Assembly: GCA_034231615.1 (NCBI GenBank)
Contig: CM067298.1
Location: 21,457,478-21,521,477, forward strand
Direction: 5' to 3'
DNA: 64,000 nt
Source: Meghimatium bilineatum
Taxonomy: Eukaryota; Mollusca; Gastropoda; Stylommatophora; Philomycidae
Below, piece by piece: positions 21,773 through 32,985 of the stretch (positions are counted from its first letter, which is position 1; the number at the start of each line of letters is the position of its first letter). The notes below the pieces were generated by a model that was not told the DNA's origin, made no database searches, and saw only the letters and a program-made list of their open reading frames with translations. The position numbers were made by a program, and so were the translations under genes.

Positions 21773-22075
21773 GATCCATAATCCATGTTGCCAGACAAAT
21801 AGTGTCACAGCTAGAGTAACAGCTAGAGTAAGATGAAATAACAGATGATGTTGTTTGCTGAAGTTTATAATCTAGATCCATAATCCATGTTGCCAGACAA
21901 ATAGTGTCACAGCTAGAGTAACAGCTAGAGTAAGATGATTTAACAGATGATGTTGTTTGCTGAAGTTTATAATCTAGATCCTTAATCCATGTTGCCAGAC
22001 AAATAGTGTCACATTTAGAGTAAGTAAAGTTAACAGATGATGATGATTTCTGAAGTTTATAATCTAGATCCTTAA
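21773..22075. repeat. 102-bp tandem repeat, 3 copies
   Basis: Starts at 21773, 21875 and 21977, exactly 102 bp apart. Each has CCATGTTGCCAGACAAATAG and CAGATGATGTTGTTTGCTGA. The multiple-of-three length keeps a 178-codon frame open on the - strand; it is not a gene. Confidence 0.9.
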
Positions 22076-22084
22076 TGAGCAGCA

Positions 22085-22330
22085 TGGAAGCCTAGTTGAT
22101 AGTGAGCTTGCTTACTATCACTGGGTTACAGTGTGCCAGGTTTGAAACCACGCCTCGAGAAATAAATTTATCTGGGTTATGATTTCTCACCTGGCATGAT
22201 CACTTCTCCAGTTGACCTAGCTGTAAATGGGTACCTGATGCATGAGTTAAGGGAGGTAAAGACAGCAAGGAAAGGAACTGGCCACGCCCACCTAATAGTT
22301 TCTGTTGCTTAGTACAGTTAACAAATGGTG
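22085..22330 (+). mobile_element. tRNA-derived SINE
   Basis: A tRNA-like head (GATAGTGAGCTTGCTTACTA and then CCAGGTTTGAAACCACGCC, a B-box-like GGTTTGAAACC) is followed by a body with AAATGGGTACCTGATGCATG and GGAACTGGCCACGCCC. This arrangement is typical of a tRNA SINE. No clear duplication was found at its ends. Confidence 0.65.
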
Positions 22331-22492
22331 TTGATTGCTTAATATTATAATCTAGATCCATCTTGACAAATAAATAGTGTTACAACTTGCTTAGACATAA
22401 TTTCACTAGAAGTAGCAGTTCTAGCATTTAAAAGTGTTATTGTTAGGTGTCATCATGCATCTTGTCATCTGTCACATGCAATGTTGTGTGGG

Positions 22493-22790
22493 ACAGATTT
22501 ATTGTTGTTTCCATCAAGTATTATGTTGTGTGCGATGGTCATAATGTATCTCCATCAAGTATTATGTTGTGTGTGATAGTTATAATGTATCTCCATCAAG
22601 TATTATGTTGTGTGTGATAATTATAATGTATCTCCATCAAGTATTATGTTGTGTGTGATAGTTATAATGTATCTCCATCAAGTATTATGTTGTGTGTGAT
22701 AGTTATAATGTATCTCCATCAAGTATTATGTTGTGTGTGATAGTTATAATGTATCTCCATCAAGTGATATGTTGTGTTTGATGGCTGTAT
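22493..22790. repeat. 41-bp minisatellite, left part
   Basis: The unit contains TATCTCCATCAAGTATTATG and TTGTGTGTGATAGTTATAAT. Seven nearly identical copies precede a LINE insertion; the array resumes at 23683. Confidence 0.92.
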
Positions 22791-22829
22791 TGTATCATTT
22801 AGGATGGCAAAAGCTTGGCTAGTCCTGCA

Positions 22830-23680
22830 TAAAGGTAAATTGTGTAGCACTGAAAGTTGTGAATAGATTCGCATACCTAGGTAGTACGTTATCACAAAAT
22901 GCCAATGTTGATGTTGCCAAGGATCGCCAAGGCAAGCAGCACTTTCGGCAAATTGTACGCAAATGTTTGGCATAGAAATGGCATTAACCTAGAGACTAAG
23001 CTGAAAGTTTACAGAGCAGTGGTACTTCCAGTGCTGTTATACGCTAGTGAAACATGGACTGTGTATAGACGTCATGTGAAAAAAACTCAATCACTTTCAC
23101 ACAGCTTGTCTTAGAAAGGTTATGAATATCAGATGGCAAGACAAGATTCCAGATACCACTATCCTTGATAGAGACGGTATCCCCAGCATTGACACTATCC
23201 TGATGCAGACACAGATTCGTTGGGCAGGTCATTTGGTGCGTATACCAGACCATTGTCTGCCAAAGATACTTCTCTATGGTGATCTGGAGAAGGGTACACG
23301 ATCTCAAGGTGGCCAAAAGAAGCGTTTCAAAGACTCGTTAAAGACTTCACTGAAAGCATTTGAAATAGACCAAGGTACATGGGAATAATTTGCACAAAAT
23401 AGATCTACATGGCATTCTACTATCAAAAAGAGCGCATCATCTTGTGAAAAGAGGAGAAAGGTAGCAGCTCAACAGCGGAGAGTAGCTAGAAAGTCATGGA
23501 GAGACCAAAATCTGTCTACAGTGGTCATTCCACGCTCGAACTGTCCAAGGACATTTACAGCTCGAATAGGGCTCATTAGTCATCTACGAACTCATAATCA
23601 AGGACATAGCTCTAATTGAATTTTCAAAAGTGGATGTAACAAATGGTCATCATCACTTGTGATGGACGAACAACAACATA
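22830..23680 (+). mobile_element. 5'-truncated LINE inside a minisatellite
   Basis: The + strand encodes the C-terminal third of a LINE polyprotein: RNGINLETKLKVYRAVVLPV, LLYASETWTVYRRHVKK, NIRWQDKIPDTTILDRDGIP, IRWAGHLVRIPDHCLPKILL and GGQKKRFKDSLKTSLKAFEI. A zinc-finger-like C-terminus with TARIGLISHLRTH follows. It has a few frameshifts and a stop. The 3' UTR ends GATGGACGAACAACAACA, and the same 3' end occurs inverted at 36355-36500. Confidence 0.85.
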
Positions 23681-23682
23681 AC

Positions 23683-24035
23683 ATCTCCATCAAGTATTAT
23701 GTTGTGTGTGATGGTCATAATGTATCTCCATCAAGTATTATGTTGTGTATGTTGGTCATAATGTATCTCCATGAAGTATTATGTTGTGTGTATTGGCAAT
23801 AATGTATCTCCATCAAGTATTATATTTAGTGATGTTGATAATGTATCTCCATAAAGTGTTATGTTGTGTGTGATGGTCATAATGTATTTCCATCAAGTAT
23901 CATGTTGTGTTGATGTTCACAGCTATCTCCATCAAGTATTATGTTGTGTTGATGAAAATAGTGTATCTCCATGAAGTATTATGTTGTGTGTATTGGCAAT
24001 AATGTATCTCCGTCAAGTGTTATATTTAGTGATAT
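23683..24035. repeat. 41-bp minisatellite, right part
   Basis: The same unit as 22493-22790 but with more variants (TATTGGCAATAATG, shortened TATATTTAGTGATG). It ends near the acceptor of the last ARID5 exon. Confidence 0.9.
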
Positions 24036-24077
24036 TTGATTATATTTTGTATTTATTTGCATTCTGTTGTATCCCAG

Positions 24078-24368
24078 ACTACCAAGCCCTCTGAGCTAAC
24101 ACATCCACAACCATACATGGGAGACCCATCATCTGCAGCAATAGCGGCAATGTCCTTGAACCCTCACCTTCATCCAGCATTCATTAGTCCATACCTACCA
24201 CTTGGGAGCACAGCAGCAACAGCTGCTTTGAATCCTCAGTTCCAGATGCTTGCTAGTGCTCTTGCATCACCGGCACAGCTGGCAGCTTATGAAGAAATGT
24301 TAAGACAGAATGGGCATGGTGCATTTATTACTGCTGCTGCACAAGGGAAGTTATCAAAGAAAAATTAA
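24078..24368 (+). CDS. ARID5B: ARID5 exon j: last coding exon and stop
   Basis: The acceptor is ATCCCAG at 24077; the stop TAA is at 24366-24368. It encodes residues 883-978. The tail is rich in Ala, Pro and Leu (SSAAIAAMSLNPHLHPAF, then NPQFQMLASALASPAQLAAY) and ends GKLSKKN. Ala/Pro-rich repeats with NP-x-A/F resemble the extreme C-terminus of vertebrate ARID5B only loosely. The preceding intron is a 41-bp minisatellite split by a LINE, and no extra exon is needed because both borders are phase 0. Confidence 0.88.
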   Translation, partial: TTKPSELTHPQPYMGDPSSAAIAAMSLNPHLHPAFISPYLPLGSTAATAALNPQFQMLASALASPAQLAAYEEMLRQNGHGAFITAAAQGKLSKKN

Positions 24369-24423
24369 CACTTTTTAATATTGCTTAGGAAAACTTGCCA
24401 GATTGAGTTTTGTTTATTAATTA

Positions 24424-24429
24424 ATTAAA
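24424..24429 (+). terminator. possible polyadenylation signal ATTAAA
   Basis: ATTAAA lies 56 nt after the stop codon. A canonical AATAAA occurs later at 25239-25244, so the 3' end could be either; only transcript reads would decide. Confidence 0.3.
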
Positions 24430-24891
24430 ATATTATGTTTATGTTTGACTTAAAAAAAGATTGGGTTTGTTATACAATTATTTTTAGAGAGTTGTGTTTG
24501 CCAAATAGAATATCATTATTCTGTTTAACTCTGACACATTTTGTATTCTGTGATTCAATTAAATCTGGATAATTGGTGACATGATCACCATCAAATCAAA
24601 TTGAAGAGGAGAGCAGTAGTATAAACTGGCAGTAAGTTTGCTGTTACTGATCATGTGATAGATACTGAAAGGTTCTTCTTCATTTATATCTACAGCTTGT
24701 CCTAGTAAACTACTGCTATCATTTATTTAGAACTGTTGGATGATAACCATCTTGTAGTGTTACCATGTGCACGTATATGCAGGACAGTTTTCTGATTAAT
24801 TATAATTGTCAAAAAGCCATGTTTTATTATAATCTTCATAAACTAGCATTCAAACAGCTCACATAAAAAGTATCCTAAATTAACAAGGGGA

Positions 24892-25115
24892 GTTGTGGCG
24901 TACAGCAGGAGGCTACAGTGTTGGTCTCACATCTGTGAGATTTAAGGTTGAACTCCATGTAAGGACTGGGTTTTTTTTCTGTTGGAGGATGAATTTAAAA
25001 AAACTAACCCTGCATATAACGTGATGAAACAAGGGCATGTTACTTTTATCACACTCCCACAAGTACCATCTCCATGCAACTCCCTATTGTGAAACATGCA
25101 GTATTGGCAGATAAG
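24892..25115 (+). mobile_element. tRNA-derived SINE
   Basis: A tRNA-like head (GTTGTGGCGTACAGCAGGAG, then AAGGTTGAACTCC as B-box-like) precedes a body with AACCCTGCATATAACGTGAT and GTGAAACATGCAGTATTGGC. The body matches 51605-51735 in part. It would lie in the ARID5 3' UTR if the distal poly(A) site is used. Confidence 0.6.
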
Positions 25116-25238
25116 GGAAGAGATGTAACATCCTACATTGACTGAAGTATCACAATTGTTTGATAAATTCATAGAAGAATGTTCAATTTGGAATGTTCAA
25201 ACTCTGATAACCAAATTACAGATTACCTTGTAAAATAG

Positions 25239-25244
25239 AATAAA
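25239..25244 (+). terminator. possible distal polyadenylation signal AATAAA
   Basis: This is the canonical hexamer about 870 nt downstream of the ARID5 stop. If used, the 3' UTR would include the tRNA-like SINE at 24892-25115. Given the AT-rich background the hexamer may be chance. Confidence 0.2.
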
Positions 25245-25727
25245 ATATTCGGAAAATCTGGGAGAAGTGCTCACTGCAGCAATATCTGGACAATATTTAA
25301 TAGTGCTATAGAAGTCATAAAAGATCACATCAGAGCTACATCCCACAGACTTAAATACTCTTGATTTTGATGGATTGAATTAATTTATTGTGAATTATTT
25401 GAACGTGTGTAATAATCTAAAATGATAAAATCTCTGGCATTTATTTATCAGACAGCATCAAGGGACCATTTTTGTTGAAATATTTGCTAGCTGTTTTATA
25501 TCAGGAGATCAGGAGATGAAAATAGGTCAATTTATGAGGTCAGGTGAAGTGATTTATAATTGTATTATTTTAGGTTAAAGAGAAGTCACTAGACACCAGA
25601 ACTAAGATGCACTCTAGTTATAAGTTTACTGTCACACAACAAAGTCTTAAAATCATTAACTTTATCAAAAGTTTATCAAAGCACATTCTAAAAAATAAAA
25701 CTTGTTTTAAATGCAAATATCCACAAA

Positions 25728-25995
25728 GACAGATGTTCTGGGCGATTGGCACAAATAAAATGGAGACACAGCGCATTTCCATTATCTGGACTACATTCTG
25801 CTGGATCTTTAGTATTGCAGGATCATTGTCCTGCTTCAAGAGAGATCCAGTGGGAGTTTGAGAATGTGTCCTGCTTCAAGAGAGATCCATTGGGAGTTTG
25901 AGAATGTGTCCTGCTTCAAAAGAGATCCAGCGGGAGTTTCAGAATATGTCCTGCTACAAGAGAGATCCAGCAGGAGTTTCAGAATGAATGCTTGG
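25728..25995 (+). mobile_element. SINE family B with amplified internal 40-bp segment
   Basis: The head CAAAGACAGATGTTCTGGGC and core ATCTGGACTACATTCTGCTG are normal. The segment GTCCTGCTTCAAGAGAGATC...GAGTTTGAGAAT then appears four times in tandem before the usual tail. The element has expanded after or during insertion. Confidence 0.8.
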
Positions 25996-26279
25996 AAGAA
26001 TGAAAATACATGTATAGTGAATGATTGACAATACCATGAGTTGTCAATCTTGATCAGTAACAGAATATCTTGATTTCTGTGCCAGCTACAATGATGATTT
26101 TGATGATTAAGTCAGAGAAAGGTTGGTTATCGCATAAAAAAAACCCTGTTAGGCATTACAAATTTATGCCAGGATTGTTACAAGACAACAGTGAGAAGTG
26201 CATGATTAGATTACTTCAACAACACATCTCTGGACAGGATAGCCTGATGATAATGCATCAGATACTATCTATTGACCTG

Positions 26280-27245
26280 TCACTTCCTGTAAAGCATAGC
26301 AACATCATTATCATTAAGTGCCATCTCCACAATGAAGGTTGGCTGTAACATCCACCATCCTCTGTCTCATGTCTTAGTGGTGCACTCTGCTAGACTGTAA
26401 TCTGTCCATCTCATGATGTTACTCTCCAACTTATATCTCTGCCAACCTCTTATTCACCTCCCCTCCCCAATTTACCAATAAGTAATGTCTTCAACAAGGT
26501 GTCATGTTGTTTAATATGTCCAAAATATTTTATTTTCTTGATCTTTATTTCATTTAATAATTCTTTCTTCATATTAAGTGTTGTTAGAACCTCTTTGTTT
26601 GTTTTCTTCTCTTTCCATAATGTTCTCCCTATTCTTCTATATATCCACATCTAAAAGGCATAATTCTGTCTTCCAATTGTTTGTTTAGTGTCCATGTATT
26701 AATAATACATTAATATAGAACAGATGAAGCATTTTATAATTCTCATTTTTAACTTGTTTGTAATTTGTTTAGATGTTACTATTTTCCTCATGTCATTGAA
26801 AGTGACTTTTAACCATTCCTATTCTCCTTTTAACTTGTTATGTTTCACATCTGCCATAATTTGTGATTATGTGTCCGAGATATTGATAATGTTCCACTTG
26901 GTGTTGTTTCTCTCCGTGTATTTTTATGTTTAGCTTCTGCTCTTCTGCAACTTTGCTGATTAACCCCCTTTCTTTTGTGGATGTTTATATTCAGTCCATA
27001 TTCTGTACTTGATTTGTCGACTTGATCTATTAGTTTTTGTAGTTCATGTTCACTTTCTGCTAAATGAACAGTCGTCATCTGCATCTTGGGTTGTTTATAA
27101 TTTTTCCACTGATCTTGAATCCTGCATTATATCTTTATATATGTTTAAAGATATTCTCTGCATAGCTACAAACCACTTTCAATTTGTCCTGTTCTTAATG
27201 GTTGTTTTGAGTTATTTCCTTGTTCTACCTATCCTTTTTTTGTAG
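26280..27245 (-). mobile_element. LINE 3' part: RT catalytic motif to 3' end
   Basis: On the - strand NAGFKISGKIINNPR leads into a frameshifted YADDTVHLAESEHELQKLID, the RT catalytic motif region. MWIYRRIGRTLWKEKKTNKE and KIKYFGHIKQHDTLLKTLLI (the YFGHxxR region) follow, and a 3' end near 26280 contains a WRWHL-like tail. Frameshifts make it inactive. Confidence 0.8.
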
Positions 27246-27419
27246 TCAGTACTTATCATCCTAGATTAATTCACTCCTGCTCAGTACTTGTCCACTTAGA
27301 TTAATTCACTCCTACTCAGTACTCCAAGGTGATTACTTACTTCTGGATTAATTAACTCCTAATTAATTAACTCCCAGTTATCACCTGGATTAATCAATCC
27401 AGGCGAGGCATGGGTATCT

Positions 27420-28130
27420 GTTCCATGGTCTTTCAAGAGGTGTTCAAGACAGCCATCACACTTAATAGAGATTGCAGGGAGCATAGTCTTGTGAGTGTGG
27501 ATGTTTAGGTCAAAGCTGAACATTCTGATGACACAGATGTTGTCATTTACACAAAATGGTCAGCAATTTGCCCTAGCAGTAGGCATGGGGCTTTTCTGCA
27601 AGATCGTGTGGAAGAATAATACACAAAGCTAGAATTCCTATGCATCATACTGAGTGACTCAATGAGTTTGATTCAGAAAGTAAAAATGGGTAATGTGCAT
27701 AGGTGAGGGGTAGAGCGATTGGAGTGTGCTAAAATGTGGGCCTCACTGCTTAATAACTCTTATCTTTGTCCATGGACTTGTGGGTGTGGAAGAAAATGAA
27801 TAAGTCAACGAGTTTGGCTTGCTTTGCCTCCATAATTGGTAAACCTTTGGACAATGCAGATATAATTAATGCTCTTCATAAGTTTGCACAATCTGAGGAT
27901 TTTGAGGTTCATAGACATGAGTCAGTATCAAGAATTTGCAAATTGAGAGTAAGGATCAGCATGGTCCAGAGAGACAACATAAAAATTTCACAAGCCAACA
28001 CAGAACTGGAACCATCAACTGCTATACCCTGAGAGGTTTACTGATGTGGAGATCGGAGCACGTATTGGCATATCTGGTGTGCGAAGATGGTAATAAACAT
28101 CCCTAATAGTCAAAATACACAGGCCACTCT
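27420..28130 (+). mobile_element. RNase-H LINE fragment
   Basis: In the + orientation the pieces ILSDSMSLIQKVKMGN, ITFVHGLVGVEENE, IIGKPLDNADIINALHKFAQ and GLLMWRSEHVLAYLVCEDGN follow one another across frameshifts. They represent the RNase H core (SDS, FVxGHxGxxENExAD) and C-terminal zinc part. The fragment at 36540-37740 (- strand) is a relative (ILSDSMSMIRKVQVG). Confidence 0.7.
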
Positions 28131-28721
28131 TGGCGATGGATTCGAAGGCAATCACAAGCAAATGAGGCAAGTGTACGAGAAATGCTTTGTCAGTACTTGT
28201 CCTGGTCTAGTTTCTTTTTCTATAAATAAAATCTTAATTTTGTCAAATGTGTAAATATATTTTTCTTTAGAATGAAGAGACAATAAAGAGGATAATGGTT
28301 AACATTTTATTACCACACTGTGAGAATCTAAATAGAAAAATGCACAATGTATGGTTGAGTGAGTATGGTTGTATGGAGATTATGTTCCAGATGTAGATGA
28401 TATGTAAATAATTCAAGTGCAATTAAAGGCAGCATAATTCAACAATAAGACTCATGTTATATTACTCCAATTATCTTAGGAGATCATGGGAAATGAGTTA
28501 TCAGATCTGTGATCTCCACAATTTTTTGATGGTTGTAAAGCTCTGATATAACCAAATTGGACTAATGTCTACGGTTGAAAGGGCGTACCTCACATAAGAG
28601 GTTGATTTTATGTAATCAAATATGACGGACTCGCAAAGTTATCAATTTGTCGTTGTAGCTACAAGTTGGATTCAAACAGCATCTTGAACTTTATATTTCA
28701 GGGTTGTGCCACCAACATAAC

Positions 28722-28990
28722 TTCTTCTGCGTTCATTCTCAAACTCCTGCTGATTAGCTGAATGTAGTCCAGAGAATGTAGTGCTTTGTATTATTGTTTA
28801 CAGCTTTGCTGCGATATCTGCTCCCTTTTACCTGACACGTGTGATCTCATCTTCGCTTCTATATCACTTTGACTCTGTATGGGCTGTGGCAGCCACCTCC
28901 ACCGCATAACCTCCTTAGTCACCTCTTACAACGTGCATGGAAGGTAAACAATGTTGCTATTCTTTTCTCCCATTTCGGGCCGGCATCACA
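28722..28990 (-). mobile_element. SINE family A, near full length
   Basis: All landmarks are present: CTTCTTCTGCGTTCATTCTC, GAATGTAGTCCAGAGAATG, TGCTGCGATATCTGCTCCC, CCTCCTTAGTCACCTCTTAC, AACGTGCATGGAAGGTAAAC and TTTCGGGCC. ACCAACATAAC on the left and ACCAGCATGAC on the right may be a decayed duplication. Confidence 0.85.
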
Positions 28991-29726
28991 GGTGACCAGC
29001 ATGACTAATCTGGATAATGTTTTATGATTATATTGTGATTAACTGTTGAAATTTTACAGCTGTTTTTTTGGGGGTTATCTGCCTGGGTTTTGACTGCTTC
29101 AGATTTTCTGTAGGATGCAATAGTTTGTTTCATCGATTCGATTCATTGTGTAGCTGAGATTTATTTGCATGTTAATGAAATCAAATCCCATTATAACAAC
29201 ATGGTCCGGACCAACAAAATATGTTTGCAGTAACATAAAATTACAATATATACAGTACAAACAATAAAGAATAAATATATTTATTTTGGAGGATTTTGGA
29301 AAAGTGTTGTTATATAGTAAAACGATGCACTATTGAGGGGCTCCACTGTATTTCCATCCGATTTGGTATAATTTTATAGTAGCTACTCAAACAAATGCAT
29401 ATTTCACCAGAGGGATTCCAGATTCATTAAGATATTTTGGAAGATTACTACTTTTTGTATGTTTGTAAGATTGTATGTATAAGGTATGCACTTGTGCCCA
29501 CAGTATATTTTAAATATCTCCCTTATAACTGTTATAGAGCATCTATAGAGTCATAGTCCAGTTCTGTGGCAGCAAGGTACAGAACACATCTCGGCAACAT
29601 TCGAGTTAGACTAGGTTGCAAAGTCTAAAGACATAGTATCCAGAGTTTGAGTTTCAACACTGCTTTGGACAGAAGTCCTGAGCAAAGTGTTCCCTGACAT
29701 GTCCTGTTTGCAATGGGGAGCTGTAT

Positions 29727-30377
29727 TCAAAGCTTTCTTTTATACCCAGGGGTACATATTTGAGTTGTTGTATCCGATACCCGAGTCATGACCCTTACAT
29801 TTGTAGTCAATGAGGTCTTTTGTGGTGGGATGTGTGGCTTCTGTGTGCTCTTAAGCATGAACTGCCAGTCGGTCTCATGCTGGACAATTGTAGCTTTGTT
29901 GGCGCTATATCGATTCATATACACAATGCTGCCCCCAGCGTGCGTTTCCGTTTCCAGATTCAATGTGTACTCATAGTATCACCATGTCTTAGCAGGATCT
30001 ACCCATATCAGATATTGACATTAGCCACCCCTTCAATGTTTCTGCATTTTCTGCTGTACGAGGCGCATTACACAGATGTCTTTATTTTTACTGTGTGCCA
30101 ACAGTACTACTGGGTGTGTTGGCGTAGAGGTCTCAGAGATATTGCTTGTCTCTTTGCAGGCAATTCTCATTCCATCTACAGCCTTCACATCCATGGACAC
30201 AAGCCTAAAAGTGTTGGCCAGAACGACAGCAATAGCGACTGTCTTTCTGTTTCCAGTGCACCACAGTGAGGTACTTTTAGGATCTTGGTTATCTGCTAAC
30301 CCTGGGTCCGCCAAAACCATGCGGTACCCTTTGCACACCCAGGAAAACACTACGAAGAATGACCAAGAACGAGGCAA
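29727..30377 (-). pseudogene. broken secreted-protein-like reading frame
   Basis: On the - strand a 114-codon frame (30377-30033) begins MPRSWSFFVVFSWVCKGYRM, whose start looks like a signal peptide. It continues with LADPGLADNQDPKSTSLWCT, DVKAVDGMRIACKETS and SKNKDICVMRLVQQ. After a frameshift or stop near 29975 a further 78-codon frame (29963-29727) gives MNLETETHAGGSIVYMNRYS and ends TQICTPGYKRKL. Cysteines are spaced like a small disulfide protein. There are no LINE motifs. It is intronless with one break, so it is probably a retrocopy or decayed gene. I do not recognise the family. Confidence 0.4.
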
Positions 30378-30748
30378 TGGGTATTAACATCATACAAGAA
30401 CTACAATAGCTTGCAGCAAACCGCAAGGCAAGTAAAGTATGACTTCTGCCCTATGTGCCGCTCGTGGCACCAAAGGAACAGCTAACTAATTTTGTTTTCA
30501 CTTTCTTGTACTACCATGTCTAACAAGACTTGAAGTTCTTGTTTCCTCCCTCCAATCATAACTGTATCAACAGCATATCACAGATTATTTAGATTGTAAC
30601 CTCCAGTTCCTATTTGTGGCATGCTTTCTATATTTCATATACCGGTAACATCCTCTGCATACACAGAGAAAGATCTAGCATAATTACGCATCCTTGTCTG
30701 ATTTCTATCTTTTTAAATTCTCCTACATTATTGTCAACTCTCATAGCA

Positions 30749-30909
30749 CTAATACATATTTCTTGCTATCTTGAGATCTTTCCCATCAACATTGAGTTTT
30801 TCTAATACATATTTCTTGCTATCTTGAGATCTTTCCCATCAACATTGAGTTTTTCTAATATATATTTCTTGCTATATTGAGATCTTTCCCATCAACAATG
30901 AGTTTTTCT
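30749..30909. repeat. 53-bp tandem repeat, 3 copies, within a LINE
   Basis: The unit has TATTTCTTGCTATCTTGAGA and TTTCCCATCAACATTGAG. It sits in the RT-coding part of the decayed LINE and so arose after inactivation. Confidence 0.9.
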
Positions 30910-31489
30910 AACATTTTTATCAATATCTAAATGCTTCCCCCTGGCAAATGCTTTACTATAATTTATGAAGCACAAGTGTAGGTCATTTTTTACTTCTAAT
31001 GATCTCTCCGTCAATGTTTGTATTATATAAGGGGGGCATTCCTTGTGCCTTTTCCTTCCACAAATCCACATTTCTCTTCTGAAATTTCTGGTTTTATTTT
31101 TTCCTCTTATTCATCTCATGATTACACAAAATAAGATCTTGGTCATCTGGCTCACAAGGTTTTTTTGTTTCATGGTCTTCACATTCTAATGCAACAGGTT
31201 TCTTCGGTAAGGCTATGAATATTGATTGCAATAAATCAGATGGAATATTGCCAATTTTGTAGATGTCATTTTGCATTTTGATGAGTATTTATATGCGATA
31301 CTCCCCCAGCACTTATAATTCTTCCTTTGTAATATTGTCTGGTCCAGGAGATTTATTGTATTTCAAGTGTTTAATTGTTTCTTTCACCTCTGCAGTTAAT
31401 GTATGGGGGCATCTGTTGTTGTACTGCATGTCTGTTTCATTGTATTATATTGTCATTATATTTATTTCTACTGACTTTGTATAAAATCC

Positions 31490-31765
31490 CCCCCCGTGTG
31501 TTACCAGGGCCCGAAAGGGGAGCAAAGAATAGCAACACTGTTTACCTTCCACGCATGTCGTAAAAGGTGACTAAGGAGGTTATGGGATGGAGTTGGCTGT
31601 CCCATCCCATATAGGGTCAGTGACCCAAAGCTATGCTGAAGTTGGATGTTTCAGGCCGAAAGATGCAGATATCGCAGCAATGCTGTAAACCATGATACAA
31701 CGCACTTCGTTCTCCGGACTACATCCTGCTAATCTGCAGGAGTTTGAGAATGAACGCAGAAGAAG
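31490..31765 (+). mobile_element. SINE family A, near full length
   Basis: The 5' end GTTACCAGGGCCCGAAAGGG leads to TAGCAACACTGTTTACC, GTGACTAAGGAGGTTATGGG and TGAAGTTGGATGTTTCAGG. GCAGATATCGCAGCAATGC, TTCTCCGGACTACATCCTGC and a GCAGAAGAAG tail complete it. It is inserted in the minus-strand LINE. Confidence 0.88.
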
Positions 31766-32867
31766 TTTTAAATTTCTTAATGTATTCTTTCCATCTTTAA
31801 AATGATTTCATTTTCTCCTATTAACATATGTCCTTGCTTTGACTTCAGGCACCCAGTCTTGTGAACTTGCCTTCCAGCTGTTAATTAATTTATTTGCTTA
31901 TGCCTATCCCTTGTATTTCCAAGATATATTTTTTTATTTCACATTTAACCATTCCTCTTTAGCCTTGTATTTATATTTAATTTCTTTGTTTATCTTGTAT
32001 TCTGTAATGTTAGCCTTCAGCTTTCTTCTGTGTTCCATCAACTTTACGATATCTTCTGTCATATAATCTTTCTTTGCTAAATGATTCTTAGTTGGTAGGA
32101 TCTCTGCAGATGTTTGCTGTATAGATTCTTTTAACATCATCCACTGTTCATGAATGGTGTCTATTTTCTTTATGGGAGTATACCTATTATTTATTGCTAT
32201 ATTGTATTGTTCTTGTAAATCTTTGTTAATAGATTTACATCTGGGGTATTATCTTTCCTGGTAGTTTGTAATTTTTAAATCTTATGCTAAACTTTTACCA
32301 CAACAGGAACATGGTTGCTTTTGCAGTCTGCACTTGGGCGTGTTTTGACAGGCATCAATAAGTTTTAAAATCTTCTACTGATGATAATATAGGCTATCTG
32401 ATTGTGATACTTGTTGTCTCGACTTTTCTAAGTCCATAGTCGTCTAGGATGTTGATAGAACCATGTATTTCCTATTAACATGTTATTACTTCTGGCCCAG
32501 TCCACTGATATCTGACCTCTTTCATGTTTGATGACTAAGCCAAATCTACCAGTGATGTCAATATCTTGCTCTTGTTCCACCTTTGCGTTCAAATCTCCAA
32601 TTACAATGTTTACCTCATGATGCTTGTAATGTCTCATAGCTGTGTTTTAAATCTTTGTAGAATTGCTTTATGTCATCGGACCTTTCTGATGTTAGTGCGT
32701 GTACTTGAATACTATTTATGTTAATGGGCTGCCCCTCTAGTTTAACTAGTAGAACTCTGTCTGATATACTCCAGAAGCTCTTTACAGATCTTGCTCTCGT
32801 CTTGTCTAAAATTGCATCTTCTCCATTACTATGGTGATCTCATCTCGAGTATATTATTTTGACTTTA

Positions 32868-32985
32868 TTGACATCCATTCTCCTCTCATCTCACAGGGAT
32901 GTTGACATCCATTCTCCTCTCATCTCACAGGGATGGTGACATCCATTCTCCTCTCATCTCACAAGGATGTTAATCTCCATTCTCC
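32868..32985. repeat. 34-bp tandem repeat, 3 copies
   Basis: GACATCCATTCTCCTCTCAT with CTCACAGGGATG recurs within the endonuclease region of the LINE. Confidence 0.85.

Larger units (their letters stand above)
2415..24368 (+). other. ARID5B: ARID5-type gene, visible part (10 coding exons)
   Basis: The gene spans ten exons: 2415-2706, 4493-4720, 5873-6003, 8940-9081, 11253-11305, 14643-14740, 16333-16486, 18319-18378, 20012-21499 and 24078-24368. They join into one frame of 2937 nt (978 residues and TAA). Intron phases are 1,1,0,1,0,2,0,0,0 and match at every junction. The order of conserved blocks is that of vertebrate ARID5B: an N-terminal block with DEVIA..., a YPRYCRYR block, an LKGR basic block, the ARID domain, then a long disordered tail. 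ARID5B proteins bind AT-rich DNA in the nucleus and are known to work with the PHF2 histone demethylase; that role is from the family. The start codon and first exon(s), about 90 residues by comparison, are missing because the window begins inside the gene. Invertebrates often have one ARID5 gene, so the B label is by resemblance only. Confidence 0.9.

Noticed and set aside
21549..22085. 178-codon minus-strand frame
   Set aside because: It is explained by a 102-bp tandem repeat (34 codons per unit) with no splice or start evidence.
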